From contig CAKTOJ010000001.1 of assembly GCA_934589665.1 (NCBI GenBank), positions 15,721 through 79,720 on the forward strand: 64,000 nt of DNA, written 5' to 3'. Below are positions 1 through 7,556 of this stretch, piece after piece. Origin of the DNA: an uncultured Oscillospiraceae bacterium (lineage in GTDB: Bacteria; Bacillota; Clostridia; Oscillospirales; Oscillospiraceae). Each line of letters opens with the position of its first letter. The first letter of the stretch is position 1. The notes beneath the pieces were generated by a model. That model was not told the DNA's origin. It did no database searches and worked only from the letters and a program-made list of their open reading frames with translations. Made by a program: the position numbers and the translations under genes.

Positions 1-307
1 ACAGCAGGACGTTGACCTGCGCAAGAGAACCTGTCATGCGGCCGGTGATGGCGACGCACAGATTCATGATGCGGCGGGTGATGCCGGATTGGTTCATCAG
101 AATACCGGAGAAAATAAAGAACGGGATGGCGAGCAGGCTCAGGCTGCTCATGCCGGTGATGATCTTCTGAACGACGACGATGCCGTTGACTGTCGGCGTC
201 ATCGCCAGATAGCTGCAGGTTCCAGCCATGACGGAGACGAAAACGGGAACCTTGAGGAACATCAGGACGAGAAAGACCGCAATGGCGATCCAGATTGCCG
301 CGCTCAT
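1..307 (-). CDS. dctM: TRAP transporter large permease subunit DctM (partial)
   Basis: About 102 N-terminal residues are visible before the gene leaves the window at the left edge. The family forms the large membrane subunit that moves a carboxylate or sugar acid together with sodium. The N-terminus is a hydrophobic helix (WIAIAVFLVLMFLKVPV), followed by the LLAIPFFIFSGILM segment typical of DctM and an ITGRMTGSLAQVNV stretch. The ATG at 307 overlaps the stop of the small permease gene in an ATGA junction, so the two are translationally coupled. The family assignment is secure; the substrate cannot be read from this part. Confidence 0.9.
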   Translation of the reverse strand, partial: MSAAIWIAIAVFLVLMFLKVPVFVSVMAGTCSYLAMTPTVNGIVVVQKIITGMSSLSLLAIPFFIFSGILMNQSGITRRIMNLCVAITGRMTGSLAQVNVLL

Positions 308-831
308 TCCATCATCCCCCCTTCTTCGTACTCATTGGGATTATCGGCCTCCGGGAAGAAGCGCTGCCGGATGGTGTAATAGGTCACGCTGATTGCCATC
401 CAGAGGCTGCCGATGGAAGCCATGATGTAGATGATCCAGCTTTTCATACGCAGCACGGTGGTCAGCTTGCCGCTTTCGATAAACTGGATGTTCAGCTGGA
501 GCGAATAGTAGAAAAAGAATGCCAGCGCCGCCATGGTGCACAGATAGCCGAACCACATGACAACCCGCTGCATGACGGGAGAAAACGTATCCGTCAGGAC
601 GTCGATGACAACGTGCGCGCCCTTGCGGAAGGCGTAGCTGCTTCCGCAGAAAATGACCCACAGGATCATCCACGTCTGTATCTCCTCCATCCAGAAGATG
701 GGGGCATGAGCGAAGTAGCGCTTGATCGCACCGACAAACGTGAGTACGACAAGGATGCACATGCAGACAGACGCAATAACGAGATCAATGTTGAGGATGC
801 GGTCGATCCATTTGAATACCTTGCTCTTCAA
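304..831 (-). CDS. dctQ: TRAP transporter small permease subunit DctQ
   Basis: A 175-aa membrane protein with four hydrophobic segments, the usual size and layout for the small TRAP subunit, which bridges DctM in the membrane. The signature stretch around FWMEEIQTWMILWVIF and SSYAFRKGAHVVID matches the family. I place the start at a TTG at 829-831 because an AGGAGG lies 10 bases upstream. The in-frame extension beyond it is basic, serine- and proline-rich and overlaps the gap after dctP, so it is unlikely to be coding. It lies between dctP and dctM. Confidence 0.88.
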   Translation of the reverse strand: MKSKVFKWIDRILNIDLVIASVCMCILVVLTFVGAIKRYFAHAPIFWMEEIQTWMILWVIFCGSSYAFRKGAHVVIDVLTDTFSPVMQRVVMWFGYLCTMAALAFFFYYSLQLNIQFIESGKLTTVLRMKSWIIYIMASIGSLWMAISVTYYTIRQRFFPEADNPNEYEEGGMME

Positions 832-867
832 CGTGCAAAAACCTCCTTCGTGAGAATCTGGTTGAAA

Positions 868-902
868 GAAATTGCCAGAGAACCAATGTCTCCGGCAATT
901 TC
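868..902 (-). terminator. Hairpin between dctP and dctQ, likely attenuator or mRNA-stability element
   Basis: The arms GAAATTGCC (868-876) and GGCAATTTC (894-902) are perfectly complementary, with a few more pairs inside. Read on the minus strand the hairpin follows the dctP stop and is followed by TTTCTTTC rather than a clean T-run. Such hairpins behind a binding-protein gene often keep its mRNA more abundant than the permease mRNA. That role is inferred. Confidence 0.55.
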
Positions 903-919
903 CTGAAAGCATCTTAAAA

Positions 920-1963
920 TCAGCCGTTGATGATAGCAAGCACGCGATCGTACAGACCGTCGCTCCAGTTGGCAGCGCAGGCGGAGTCCGTATAGAAGGA
1001 CTTGGCGGCCTCGGCGAAGGTGTCGAAGTCGATCTCGGTGATCTCAACGCCGCGGTCGAGCATGACCTGGATGTTGTCGGCCTCGGCCTTCATCATCAGC
1101 TCATTCTGGTACTTGGAGGCCATCTCGCCGGTCTCAAGGAGCCACTTCTGCTGCTGCTCGGTGAGAGAGTTGAAGAAGTCGGTGTTGAGGATGACGAACT
1201 GGACCTGATACATGTGGCGGTCGAGCAGGAGGTACTTGCAGACCTCATCAAACGAGTTGGCCAGCAGCGTGGAGAGCGGGTTCTCAACGGCCTCGACGGT
1301 CTTCTGCTGAAGGGCGGTGTAAACCTCGTTGAGGCTCATCGCGGTGGGAGCGGCGCCGAGGGCGGTCATGCCGTCAACGTAGGCGGAGCTGCTGGGAACG
1401 CGGATGAGCAGACCCTTGAAGTCGTCGGGCGTCTCGAGCTTCTTGGAGGACATGGTGGAACGGCAGCCATACTGCCAGTTGTCGCTGACGATGGTCATGC
1501 CGGCGTCAGCCATCTGGTTCTTGAGATCGGCCCACAGGTCGCTCTGGACGAGCTTATCGACCTGACTCCAGTCGGAGAACAGATAGGGCCCCATGATGAT
1601 GTTCATGTCGCTCACGCCGTAGTCGGCAGCGGTACCGCCGTCGCCAACCACCATGACTGCGTCGCCGGCGACGAGCTGATCGAGCAGGTCGGTCTTACTG
1701 CCGGCGGAGCTGGAGTCGTAAACGTCAAGAACCATGGTGCCGCCGGATACTTCCTTGAGCTTCTCGGCCCAGTATTCGGCCGCCATCGTCAGGGGCTCGC
1801 CGGGCAGATTGTCGTGACCGAACATGATATGCACGACCTCTTCGGCGGGGGGATTGTTGTCCGCAGAGCTGTCATCCTGCTTGGGCTCCTCCGTCTTGCT
1901 GCCGCAGGCGGCCAGAGAAAGGACCATCGCAAGGGACAGCGCCAGTGCCAATAGCTTCTTCAT
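920..1963 (-). CDS. dctP: TRAP transporter solute-binding lipoprotein DctP
   Basis: A 347-aa substrate-binding protein of the DctP family. It captures the substrate outside the membrane and delivers it to DctQM. The N-terminus is a lipoprotein signal peptide with a lipobox LAAC (Cys20), followed by a Glu/Asp/Ser-rich linker and the DctP fold from about residue 45. GGAGG lies about 7 bases before the ATG. It is the first gene of the minus-strand operon dctP-dctQ-dctM and is driven by the promoter at 2043-2071. Binding residues cannot be tied to a particular ligand by eye. A C4-dicarboxylate or sugar acid is most likely from the family. Confidence 0.92.
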   Translation of the reverse strand: MKKLLALALSLAMVLSLAACGSKTEEPKQDDSSADNNPPAEEVVHIMFGHDNLPGEPLTMAAEYWAEKLKEVSGGTMVLDVYDSSSAGSKTDLLDQLVAGDAVMVVGDGGTAADYGVSDMNIIMGPYLFSDWSQVDKLVQSDLWADLKNQMADAGMTIVSDNWQYGCRSTMSSKKLETPDDFKGLLIRVPSSSAYVDGMTALGAAPTAMSLNEVYTALQQKTVEAVENPLSTLLANSFDEVCKYLLLDRHMYQVQFVILNTDFFNSLTEQQQKWLLETGEMASKYQNELMMKAEADNIQVMLDRGVEITEIDFDTFAEAAKSFYTDSACAANWSDGLYDRVLAIING

Positions 1964-2020
1964 GAAATTTTCCTCCGTTTTTTAATGTTTCGGCATGTTT
2001 CGACAATGCGTAAAAAAACA

Positions 2021-2071
2021 GTGCATTGCGATGCTTGCTGTTAGCATATCATCGCAATGCACAGATGTCAA
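2021..2071 (-). promoter_or_regulatory. dctP promoter with overlapping 13-bp inverted repeat (operator)
   Basis: On the minus strand there is a TTGACA -35 (2066-2071), a 17-bp spacer and a TATGCT -10 (2043-2048). A perfect 13-bp inverted repeat, GTGCATTGCGATG at 2021-2033 and its complement at 2050-2062, has one arm inside the spacer and the other just past the start point. Because the spacer arm is not transcribed from this promoter, the repeat acts as DNA, most simply as an operator. The neighbouring DeoR-type regulator is the obvious candidate to bind it. A terminator role for transcripts coming from that gene is the alternative, since T7 follows the distal arm. Confidence 0.75.
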
Positions 2072-2145
2072 CCGAAAATGAACAAAATATAACAATAAAA
2101 TGACAACGTATGGGGCGTATTTCGGGTAATTTGATAAATGTATTG

Positions 2146-2898
2146 TTAAATTACCAACTGGAGATTGTAATTTCTTGAAAGCGTTTCGATCAAAGGCGTG
2201 GATTCATCACATACCCAGTAATCGACCTTGGAGAGCGTGGAGAAGTTAAAAAGCGCCGATTCCTCGACCTTATGCCGGTCTGCCATCAGAACGACCGTCT
2301 GGCTCACGTCGATCGCCGTTTTTTTGATTTTGGCGTCAATGCTGGAGGCGGAGGAAAGCTCGCCTCTGGCGGAAATGCCTCTCGCTCCGATAAAGCATTT
2401 CTGGATGTTGTAGGTTTTCAGGCTCTCGAGGGTTTCCAGACTGACAAATGCGTTGATCTGCCGGTTGAGCTGCCCGGGCAGGGCGAAGAGAGTATAGTCC
2501 GTGGTCATGGCGATCGATTGCAGAACCTCAAGACTGCTGCTGATTACGGTGAGGCGCTGGGGAAGCGCGTTGCCGGACTGGAGAAGCTGAATCGCCGTGC
2601 TGCCGGTGTCGACGTAGATAATGTCGTCCTCCTCAAGCAGGGCGGCCGCTTTCCGGCCGATCTCCTTCTTGGCGGCGACGTTTTTCATCCGTCGCTCGTC
2701 AAAGCTGATCTGGAGGTTCGGCGCGGCGTACTCAATGCCGCCGTAGCGCCGCTGGACAACGCCGCGCTCTGCCAGCTCGCGGATGTCTGCGCGCGCGGTA
2801 TTGGGGTGAATGTGGAAGGTTTCGCTGATCTCCTCAATCGTGGAAAACCGCTTTTCCACAATGAACTGCTCCATTTGTTTTAACCGTGCATTTCTCAT
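2146..2898 (-). CDS. DeoR/GlpR-family transcriptional regulator
   Basis: A 250-aa regulator with an N-terminal helix-turn-helix (STIEEISETFHIHPNTARAD, then IRELAERGVVQRRYGG) and a C-terminal sugar-phosphate-sensing domain with the family DTGST motif. DeoR proteins usually repress sugar or sugar-acid genes until a phosphorylated intermediate binds. I chose the ATG at 2898. The frame is open to 2982, but that start would lie only a few bases from the predicted transcription start, and 250 aa is the normal family length. The gene sits directly upstream of the TRAP operon on the same strand and probably controls it. Confidence 0.88.
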   Translation of the reverse strand: MRNARLKQMEQFIVEKRFSTIEEISETFHIHPNTARADIRELAERGVVQRRYGGIEYAAPNLQISFDERRMKNVAAKKEIGRKAAALLEEDDIIYVDTGSTAIQLLQSGNALPQRLTVISSSLEVLQSIAMTTDYTLFALPGQLNRQINAFVSLETLESLKTYNIQKCFIGARGISARGELSSASSIDAKIKKTAIDVSQTVVLMADRHKVEESALFNFSTLSKVDYWVCDESTPLIETLSRNYNLQLVI

Positions 2899-2993
2899 CG
2901 CGCATCGACAGGTCGTCCCTGCTCCTCCCTGAATAGATGTTGTGTCTGACCGGCAGTGGAAGCTGCGAGAGGGTATTCTCATCTTACAGGGAT

Positions 2994-3039
2994 ATAATAA
3001 AGATTTAACAAAAATTTGTCAATTTATTTCTGAAATAAA
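2994..3039 (-). promoter_or_regulatory. Promoter of the DeoR-type regulator with adjacent palindrome
   Basis: On the minus strand there is a TTGACA -35 at 3017-3022, a 17-bp spacer and a TATTAT -10 at 2994-2999. Directly upstream is a perfect 8-bp inverted repeat, TTTATTTC / GAAATAAA, at 3023-3039 around a single central base. It is well placed for autoregulation. The start would fall near 2987, leaving a leader of about 90 bases to the ATG at 2898. Confidence 0.7.
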
Positions 3040-3214
3040 GTGTATAAAATAACAAAATACAAGGGCGGACGAAAGCCTCGCCGGGATGCGGCCCGGATGA
3101 CGGCGGGCGGCGGCAGGTAATGGGAATTGATTTGCGTTCCGCTCAAAGCTTTTGCGTTTTTTTGCATTTTTTTATGCAAAGGGGCGGAATATCTTCTATT
3201 CTCCACCTTTCCGG
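3040..3214. other. Intergenic stretch between divergent transcripts, no gene seen
   Basis: No frame here carries a recognisable protein. The stretch has a GC-rich part with CCGGG/CCCGG pairing near 3080-3100. A weak AT-rich stem, TTTGCAT/ATGCAAA, surrounds a T-tract near 3165-3182. Confidence 0.5.
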
Positions 3215-3242
3215 TTGACTTTATCTTTTTTTGACTTATCAT
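3215..3242 (+). promoter_or_regulatory. Promoter of the ECF transporter operon
   Basis: TTGACT (3215-3220), a 16-bp spacer and TATCAT (3237-3242) form a good sigma-A promoter. Transcription should begin near 3249, just before the structured leader. Confidence 0.7.
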
Positions 3243-3249
3243 TAGACCA

Positions 3250-3306
3250 TGCGGGGCAAAACGGCGAAGCTGCACAGCGCTTTCCCGCACGTTCGCCGCA
3301 GCCTGC
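3250..3306 (+). ncRNA. Candidate pseudoknotted leader RNA (possible riboswitch)
   Basis: Two 7-bp helices interlock. TGCGGGG (3250-3256) pairs with TCCCGCA (3283-3289). CGGCGAA (3262-3268), inside that loop, pairs with TTCGCCG (3292-3298) downstream. This is the topology of an H-type pseudoknot. A small GCU/AGC stem lies in the loop. The element begins at the predicted transcription start and ends about 25 bases before the AGGAG of the first gene, where ligand control of translation is possible. I could not match it to a named riboswitch class. The fold is read from complementarity only. Confidence 0.5.
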
Positions 3307-3336
3307 AAACTATGTAAAATAGGAGAATGAGAAAAC

Positions 3337-3888
3337 ATGAAAAAATTCGGTGTCAAAGAAGTCGTGGCGACCGCCATCTGCGCGGCGCTGGTCTTCGTCC
3401 TGCTGCGCTACGTGTCCATCCCCACCCCCCTGCCCGACACGCCGCTGAGCATCCATAATGGTATTCTGGCCTTCTTCGCCGTCCTCTTCGGGCCCGCGGT
3501 CGGCTTCGTTGCCGGCTTCATCGGTAACATGATGGTCGATGTCACTGCCGGCTGGGGCATCTGGTGGAGCTGGATCGTTCCCACCGGTCTCTACGGCCTC
3601 ATCATCGGCATCTTCTGCAAGGACATTGACCTGCGCTCCGGCAACTTCGGCACGAAGGAAGCCATCCGCTTCAATGTCGTTCAGGTCATCGGCGCCGTCA
3701 TCTGCTGGGGTCTGGTCGCTCCTCTGAGCGACATCATCTTCTATGGCGAGCCCGCCAAGAAGGTCTTTATGCAGGGCCTGCTCATCGGCCTGAGCGCCAT
3801 CTTCGCCACCGCGATCGTCGGCACGCTGCTCTGCCGCGTGTACGCCTCCTCCAAGGCCAAGAGCAATTCCCTGTCCAAGGACGCCTGA
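3337..3888 (+). CDS. ECF transporter S component (UPF0397 / ECF_ribofla_trS type)
   Basis: A 183-aa hydrophobic protein with five or six membrane segments. It matches the UPF0397-type substrate-binding subunit of energy-coupling factor transporters: a short N-terminal helix, an FFAVLFGPAVGFVAGF segment and the characteristic AGWGIWWSW motif. It would bind a vitamin-like or nucleoside-like molecule and dock on EcfT. AGGAG precedes the ATG. The gene leads an operon with fused ATPases, EcfT and a SAM hydrolase. The substrate of this S family is not firmly known to me, and the TPP and riboflavin riboswitch hallmarks are absent from its leader. Confidence 0.85.
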   Translation: MKKFGVKEVVATAICAALVFVLLRYVSIPTPLPDTPLSIHNGILAFFAVLFGPAVGFVAGFIGNMMVDVTAGWGIWWSWIVPTGLYGLIIGIFCKDIDLRSGNFGTKEAIRFNVVQVIGAVICWGLVAPLSDIIFYGEPAKKVFMQGLLIGLSAIFATAIVGTLLCRVYASSKAKSNSLSKDA

Positions 3889-3903
3889 TTTTTGCAAAAA
3901 GCA

Positions 3904-3920
3904 CCGGCGCGAAGCGCCGG
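3904..3920. repeat. Small GC-rich hairpin after the S component
   Basis: CCGGCGC GAA GCGCCGG forms a perfect 7-bp stem with a 3-base loop. It is followed by ATCAAAAAAG, so it is not a plus-strand terminator and may instead stabilise the 3' end of the upstream message. Confidence 0.5.
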
Positions 3921-3932
3921 ATCAAAAAAGAA

Positions 3933-3975
3933 GCCTCTGACGCCCGCGCTGCGGGGCTGTCAGAGGCCCTCTTTT
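3933..3975 (+). terminator. Internal terminator/attenuator between S component and ATPase genes
   Basis: A long stem joins GCCTCTGAC (3933-3941) to GTCAGAGGC (3959-3967), with GCCCGC/GCGGGGC pairing continuing inside. It is followed by CCTCTTTT. This should reduce read-through from the S gene into the ATPase gene. Confidence 0.7.
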
Positions 3976-3991
3976 CAAAGGAAAACGCCAT

Positions 3992-5704
3992 ATGGAAAAC
4001 GAGACGATTCTTGAATTTAAAGATTTCAGCTTCAAATACGACGCACAGATCGAGCCGACGCTGCGCAACATCGATCTGACGATCCGGCGGGGCGAAAAGG
4101 TGCTCATTGCGGGGCCGTCGGGCTGCGGCAAGTCCACGCTCATCAACTGCATCAACGGCCTGATTCCCTTTGTTTTTAAGGGGGAGATGAGCGGCTCACT
4201 GCGCATAAACGGGCGCGAGAGCCGCGAGCAGAGCATCCTTGAGATCTCCAACACGGTGGGCACCGTTCTGCAGGACACGGACGCGCAGTTCGTCGGCATG
4301 ACGGTGCTTGAGGACATCGCCTTCGCGCTGGAGAACGAGGGGATCGCGCAGGACGAGATGAAAGAGCGCGTACAGGCCGCAGCGGAGCTCGTCGGCATCG
4401 CCAGCCACATGCGCTACGCGCCCACCGAGCTCTCCGGCGGGCAGAAGCAGCGCGTGTCCATCGCGGGCATCATCGTCGACGACGTGAGCACGATGCTCTT
4501 CGACGAGCCGCTGGCGAACCTTGACCCCGCGACGGGCAAGCGCGCCATGCAGCTCATTGACGACATCCACCATAAGACCGGCGCGGCGACCATCCTCGTC
4601 GAGCACCGGCTTGAGGACGTGCTCTACCGCGAGGTCGACCGCATCGTGCTCATGCACGAGGGACGCATCCTCTTCGACGGCGCGCCGGACGTGCTGCTCT
4701 CGTCCGACCTGCTGACGGAAAACGGCATCCGCGAGCCGCTCTATATTACGGCGCTCAAGTACGCGGGCGTGACGGTCACGCCCGAAATGCACCCGCACAG
4801 CATGGATTCGCTCACGCTGGGCGCGGCGGATATCGAGCGCGTGCGGCAGTGGTATCACAGCGGAAAGAAAAAGGAGCCCCGGCCGCCCGCCAAGCCCTTC
4901 CTCGAATTGAAGGATGTGGCCTACACCTACGACGAGCGCGACAAGCGCACGCTCGACGGCGTGAATCTGACCATCGGCGAGGGCGAGCTGGTGGCGCTGG
5001 TGGGGCGCAACGGCGCGGGCAAGTCCACGCTGGCCAAGGCCATCTGCGGCTTTGTGACGCCGCAGGAGGGCGAAATGCGCCTCGCGGGCGAGGATCTGCG
5101 CGGCCTTTCCATCAAGGAGCGCGCCGACCGCATCGGCTATGTGATGCAAAACCCCAATAAGATGATCTCCAAGACCATGATCTTCGACGAGGTTGCGCTG
5201 GGCCTGCGCACGCGCGGGGTCGGCGAGGACGAGATCCGAAAGCGCGTCGAGGACACGCTGCGCGTGTGCGGCCTCTATGAGTTCCGCAACTGGCCGATCT
5301 CGGCGCTGAGCTACGGGCAGAAAAAGCGCGTGACCATCGCCTCCATCCTTGTGCTCAAGCCGGAAATGCTCATCCTCGACGAGCCGACCGCCGGTCAGGA
5401 CTACCGCCACTATACCGACATCATGGAATTCCTGCTCTCGCTCAACCGGCGGGGCCTGACGATTTTGATGATCACACACGACATGCACCTGATGCTCGAA
5501 TACGCGCGGCGCTCGATCGTGTTCTGCGGCGGGCGCGTGATCGACGATGAAACGTCGGCGGGCGTGCTGACGAATCCGGAGATCGTGGAGAAGGCGGCGC
5601 TCAAGGAAACGTCGCTCTACGGCCTTGCGCTCACCTGCGGCATCGCCGATCCCTCCGACTTCGTGCAGCACTTCATCGACCATGAAAGAGAGGGGATGCG
5701 CTGA
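3992..5704 (+). CDS. ECF transporter fused ATP-binding protein (A1-A2)
   Basis: A 570-aa protein carrying two complete ABC ATPase domains. Domain 1 has Walker A GPSGCGKST (about 41-49), signature LSGGQ (147-151) and Walker B MLFDEP (168-173). Domain 2 has Walker A GRNGAGKST (338-346), signature LSYGQ (438-442) and Walker B LILDEP (about 459-464). A charged linker near residue 290-302 joins them. Fusion of EcfA and EcfA' in one chain is known for YkoD-like proteins. Its stop overlaps the EcfT start (TGATG), so the two are coupled. It powers the S/T membrane complex by ATP hydrolysis. Confidence 0.93.
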   Translation: MENETILEFKDFSFKYDAQIEPTLRNIDLTIRRGEKVLIAGPSGCGKSTLINCINGLIPFVFKGEMSGSLRINGRESREQSILEISNTVGTVLQDTDAQFVGMTVLEDIAFALENEGIAQDEMKERVQAAAELVGIASHMRYAPTELSGGQKQRVSIAGIIVDDVSTMLFDEPLANLDPATGKRAMQLIDDIHHKTGAATILVEHRLEDVLYREVDRIVLMHEGRILFDGAPDVLLSSDLLTENGIREPLYITALKYAGVTVTPEMHPHSMDSLTLGAADIERVRQWYHSGKKKEPRPPAKPFLELKDVAYTYDERDKRTLDGVNLTIGEGELVALVGRNGAGKSTLAKAICGFVTPQEGEMRLAGEDLRGLSIKERADRIGYVMQNPNKMISKTMIFDEVALGLRTRGVGEDEIRKRVEDTLRVCGLYEFRNWPISALSYGQKKRVTIASILVLKPEMLILDEPTAGQDYRHYTDIMEFLLSLNRRGLTILMITHDMHLMLEYARRSIVFCGGRVIDDETSAGVLTNPEIVEKAALKETSLYGLALTCGIADPSDFVQHFIDHEREGMR

Positions 5705-6531
5705 TGGTCAAGATCTTCAACTACATCGAGCGCAGCTCGCCCATCCACCGGATGTCCGGCGCGTCGAAGCTGGCCGTGCTGCTGCTGGTGACGCTGGCCA
5801 CCATGATTACCTTCGACACCCCCTTCCTGCTCATCGTCTCGGTGGCGAGCTGCGCGCTCTTCCCCGTCTCGAAGATCCGCATCCGCGACGTGAAGTTCAT
5901 CTTCATCCTCATTGTCACCTTCATGGTGTTCAACGGGGCGATGATCTACCTCTTCGCGCCCGAGCAGGGCGTGGCCATCTACGGCACGAGGCATCTGCTC
6001 TTCACCATCGCGGGACACTATACGGTTACACAGGAGCAGCTGCTCTATCAGCTCAACGTCATGCTCAAGTATGTGGCGACCGCGCCGTTCATCCTTATTT
6101 TCGTGGCGACCACCAACCCCTCCGAGCTGGCGGCCTCGCTCAACCGGATCGGCGTGAGCTATAAAATTTCCTACTCCGTGGCGCTGATGCTGCGCTATAT
6201 CCCCGACCTGATCGTCGAGTATCAGGACATCTCCCACAGCCAGCAGGCGCGCGGCATCGAAATGTCCAAGAAGGGAAGGCTGAGCAAACGTATGAAGGCG
6301 GCGGCAGAGCTCTGCATGCCGCTCATCCTCTCGTCCGTCGAGCGCATCGAGTACATCTCCAACGCCATGGAGCTGCGCAAGTTCGGTACCGGAAAGCGCC
6401 GCACATGGATCATGGGGCGCAAATTCGGCACGCTCGACTACATCGCGCTGACCGTGTCCGCGGCGATGGTGGCCTACTCCGTGTTCTTCCTGATTTCCAA
6501 CGGCGGAAGATACTGGAACCCCTTTGTATAA
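5704..6531 (+). CDS. ecfT: ECF transporter transmembrane coupling protein EcfT
   Basis: A 275-aa membrane protein of the CbiQ/EcfT family, with several hydrophobic helices in the N-terminal half. A long cytoplasmic region carries the two coupling motifs that contact the ATPases, QQARG near residue 180 and AMELR(KFG) near residue 222. A last membrane helix (YIALTVSAAMVAYSVFFLI) closes the C-terminus. Its ATG overlaps the stop of the ATPase gene. It transmits ATPase motion to the S component. Confidence 0.92.
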   Translation: MVKIFNYIERSSPIHRMSGASKLAVLLLVTLATMITFDTPFLLIVSVASCALFPVSKIRIRDVKFIFILIVTFMVFNGAMIYLFAPEQGVAIYGTRHLLFTIAGHYTVTQEQLLYQLNVMLKYVATAPFILIFVATTNPSELAASLNRIGVSYKISYSVALMLRYIPDLIVEYQDISHSQQARGIEMSKKGRLSKRMKAAAELCMPLILSSVERIEYISNAMELRKFGTGKRRTWIMGRKFGTLDYIALTVSAAMVAYSVFFLISNGGRYWNPFV

Positions 6532-6561
6532 GCATTTGTTATCAGAAAGGATTGTTTTATC

Positions 6562-7434
6562 ATGAAACCTACTGTTGTATTTCAGACCGACTTCGGTGCG
6601 GGCGGCGGCGGTGTGCTCGCCGGCGTGGTCAAGTCCATCGACCCCGAGGTTCCCGTTTACGACTTTACCCACGACATTGAGCCCTACAACATCCGTCAGG
6701 CGGGCTATGAGATCTCCACCATGGTCCCCTACTGGCCCGCGGGCACGGTGTTTGTCTCCGTGGTTGACCCCGGCGTGGGCAAGCACTCGAGACAGTGCGT
6801 GTGCAAGTTCAAGAACGGCTCCTACCTCGTCACGCCCGATAACGGCATCCTCACGCCGTTTGTCGACGACGGCTCCATCGAGTGCATCCGCAACATCGAC
6901 ATCACCCGCCACCGTCTGCCCGGCAGCGAGAACGTCTACATTTTTCACGGCCGCGACGTTTACGCCTACACCGCCGGCAAGCTGGCCGCGGGGCTGATCT
7001 CCTTTGAGGACGTGGGTGAGGCGTATGACGCCTCCGAGGCCGTGTACCTGCCCCAGACCAACGTCAAGACCGTGGTGCGCGAGGGCTTCGCGCAGGGCGG
7101 CATCTACAACTTCGACACGCCCTACGGCTGCGCGCGCGTGCGCATCCGCAACAAGGACTTCCAGGAGGTCGCGGGCTTCCGCTACGGCGATATCGTGCAT
7201 GTGAAGATCACCGACGGCGATCGCATCGTGCTCGACGACAAGGCGACCTATGAGCGCTCGTTTGGCTTCGCGCCGCGCCACAAGCCGCTCATCTGCGGCG
7301 ACATCCAGATCGGCGAGGCGCAGATGCTGCGCTTTACCATCAATGACGCGAACTTCATGAAGGAGTACGCGCCCGAGCTGCTCGACGACCAGAGCAAGGC
7401 CGTGGATTATGTGTTCACGGTGACGAAGGAATAA
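6562..7434 (+). CDS. S-adenosyl-L-methionine hydroxide adenosyltransferase (DUF62, SAM hydrolase)
   Basis: A 290-aa member of the DUF62/fluorinase fold family. Characterised family members split SAM with water into adenosine and methionine. Visible family motifs are the N-terminal QTDFG (Asp10), VVDPGVG with Asp69 and a following Arg77, TPDNG, and FHGRD with His129. These provide the Asp/Arg/His set used by the family. The two-domain length is normal. The gene follows ecfT by 30 bases with its own AAAGG site and ends at a strong terminator, so it belongs to the ECF transcription unit. This suggests that the imported or controlled compound is related to SAM, adenosine or methionine; that link is inference. 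Confidence 0.9.
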   Translation: MKPTVVFQTDFGAGGGGVLAGVVKSIDPEVPVYDFTHDIEPYNIRQAGYEISTMVPYWPAGTVFVSVVDPGVGKHSRQCVCKFKNGSYLVTPDNGILTPFVDDGSIECIRNIDITRHRLPGSENVYIFHGRDVYAYTAGKLAAGLISFEDVGEAYDASEAVYLPQTNVKTVVREGFAQGGIYNFDTPYGCARVRIRNKDFQEVAGFRYGDIVHVKITDGDRIVLDDKATYERSFGFAPRHKPLICGDIQIGEAQMLRFTINDANFMKEYAPELLDDQSKAVDYVFTVTKE

Positions 7435-7460
7435 AGGGCCGAAAGGCTTTGATAAAAGGA

Positions 7461-7489
7461 AAGGCCGCTCCCTTCGGAGCGGCCTTTTT
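7461..7489 (+). terminator. Rho-independent terminator of the ECF / SAM hydrolase operon
   Basis: An 11-bp perfect stem (7461-7471 with 7476-7486) carries a CTTC loop and is followed by a T-tract. Confidence 0.9.
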
Positions 7490-7556
7490 GTGTCATTTTA
7501 CCGTTGGGCGCATGGAAACCGGAAGCCTCTGCGGCTTTTGGCGGCATGGACGCTTG

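Noticed and set aside
2898-2982. N-terminal extension of the DeoR-type regulator
   Set aside because: The predicted promoter (2994-3022) would place the start of transcription within a few bases of an ATG at 2982. The extension also has no DeoR-like sequence.
3040-3336. TPP or FMN riboswitch ahead of the ECF operon
   Set aside because: The conserved CUGAGA and related core blocks of TPP elements and the FMN core motifs are not present. Only the pseudoknot at 3250-3298 is supported.
4196-5683. Long open frame antisense to the ECF ATPase gene (495 codons)
   Set aside because: It mirrors a clear ABC ATPase gene. The product is His/Arg/Val-rich with no recognisable domain, typical of antisense frames in GC-rich DNA.
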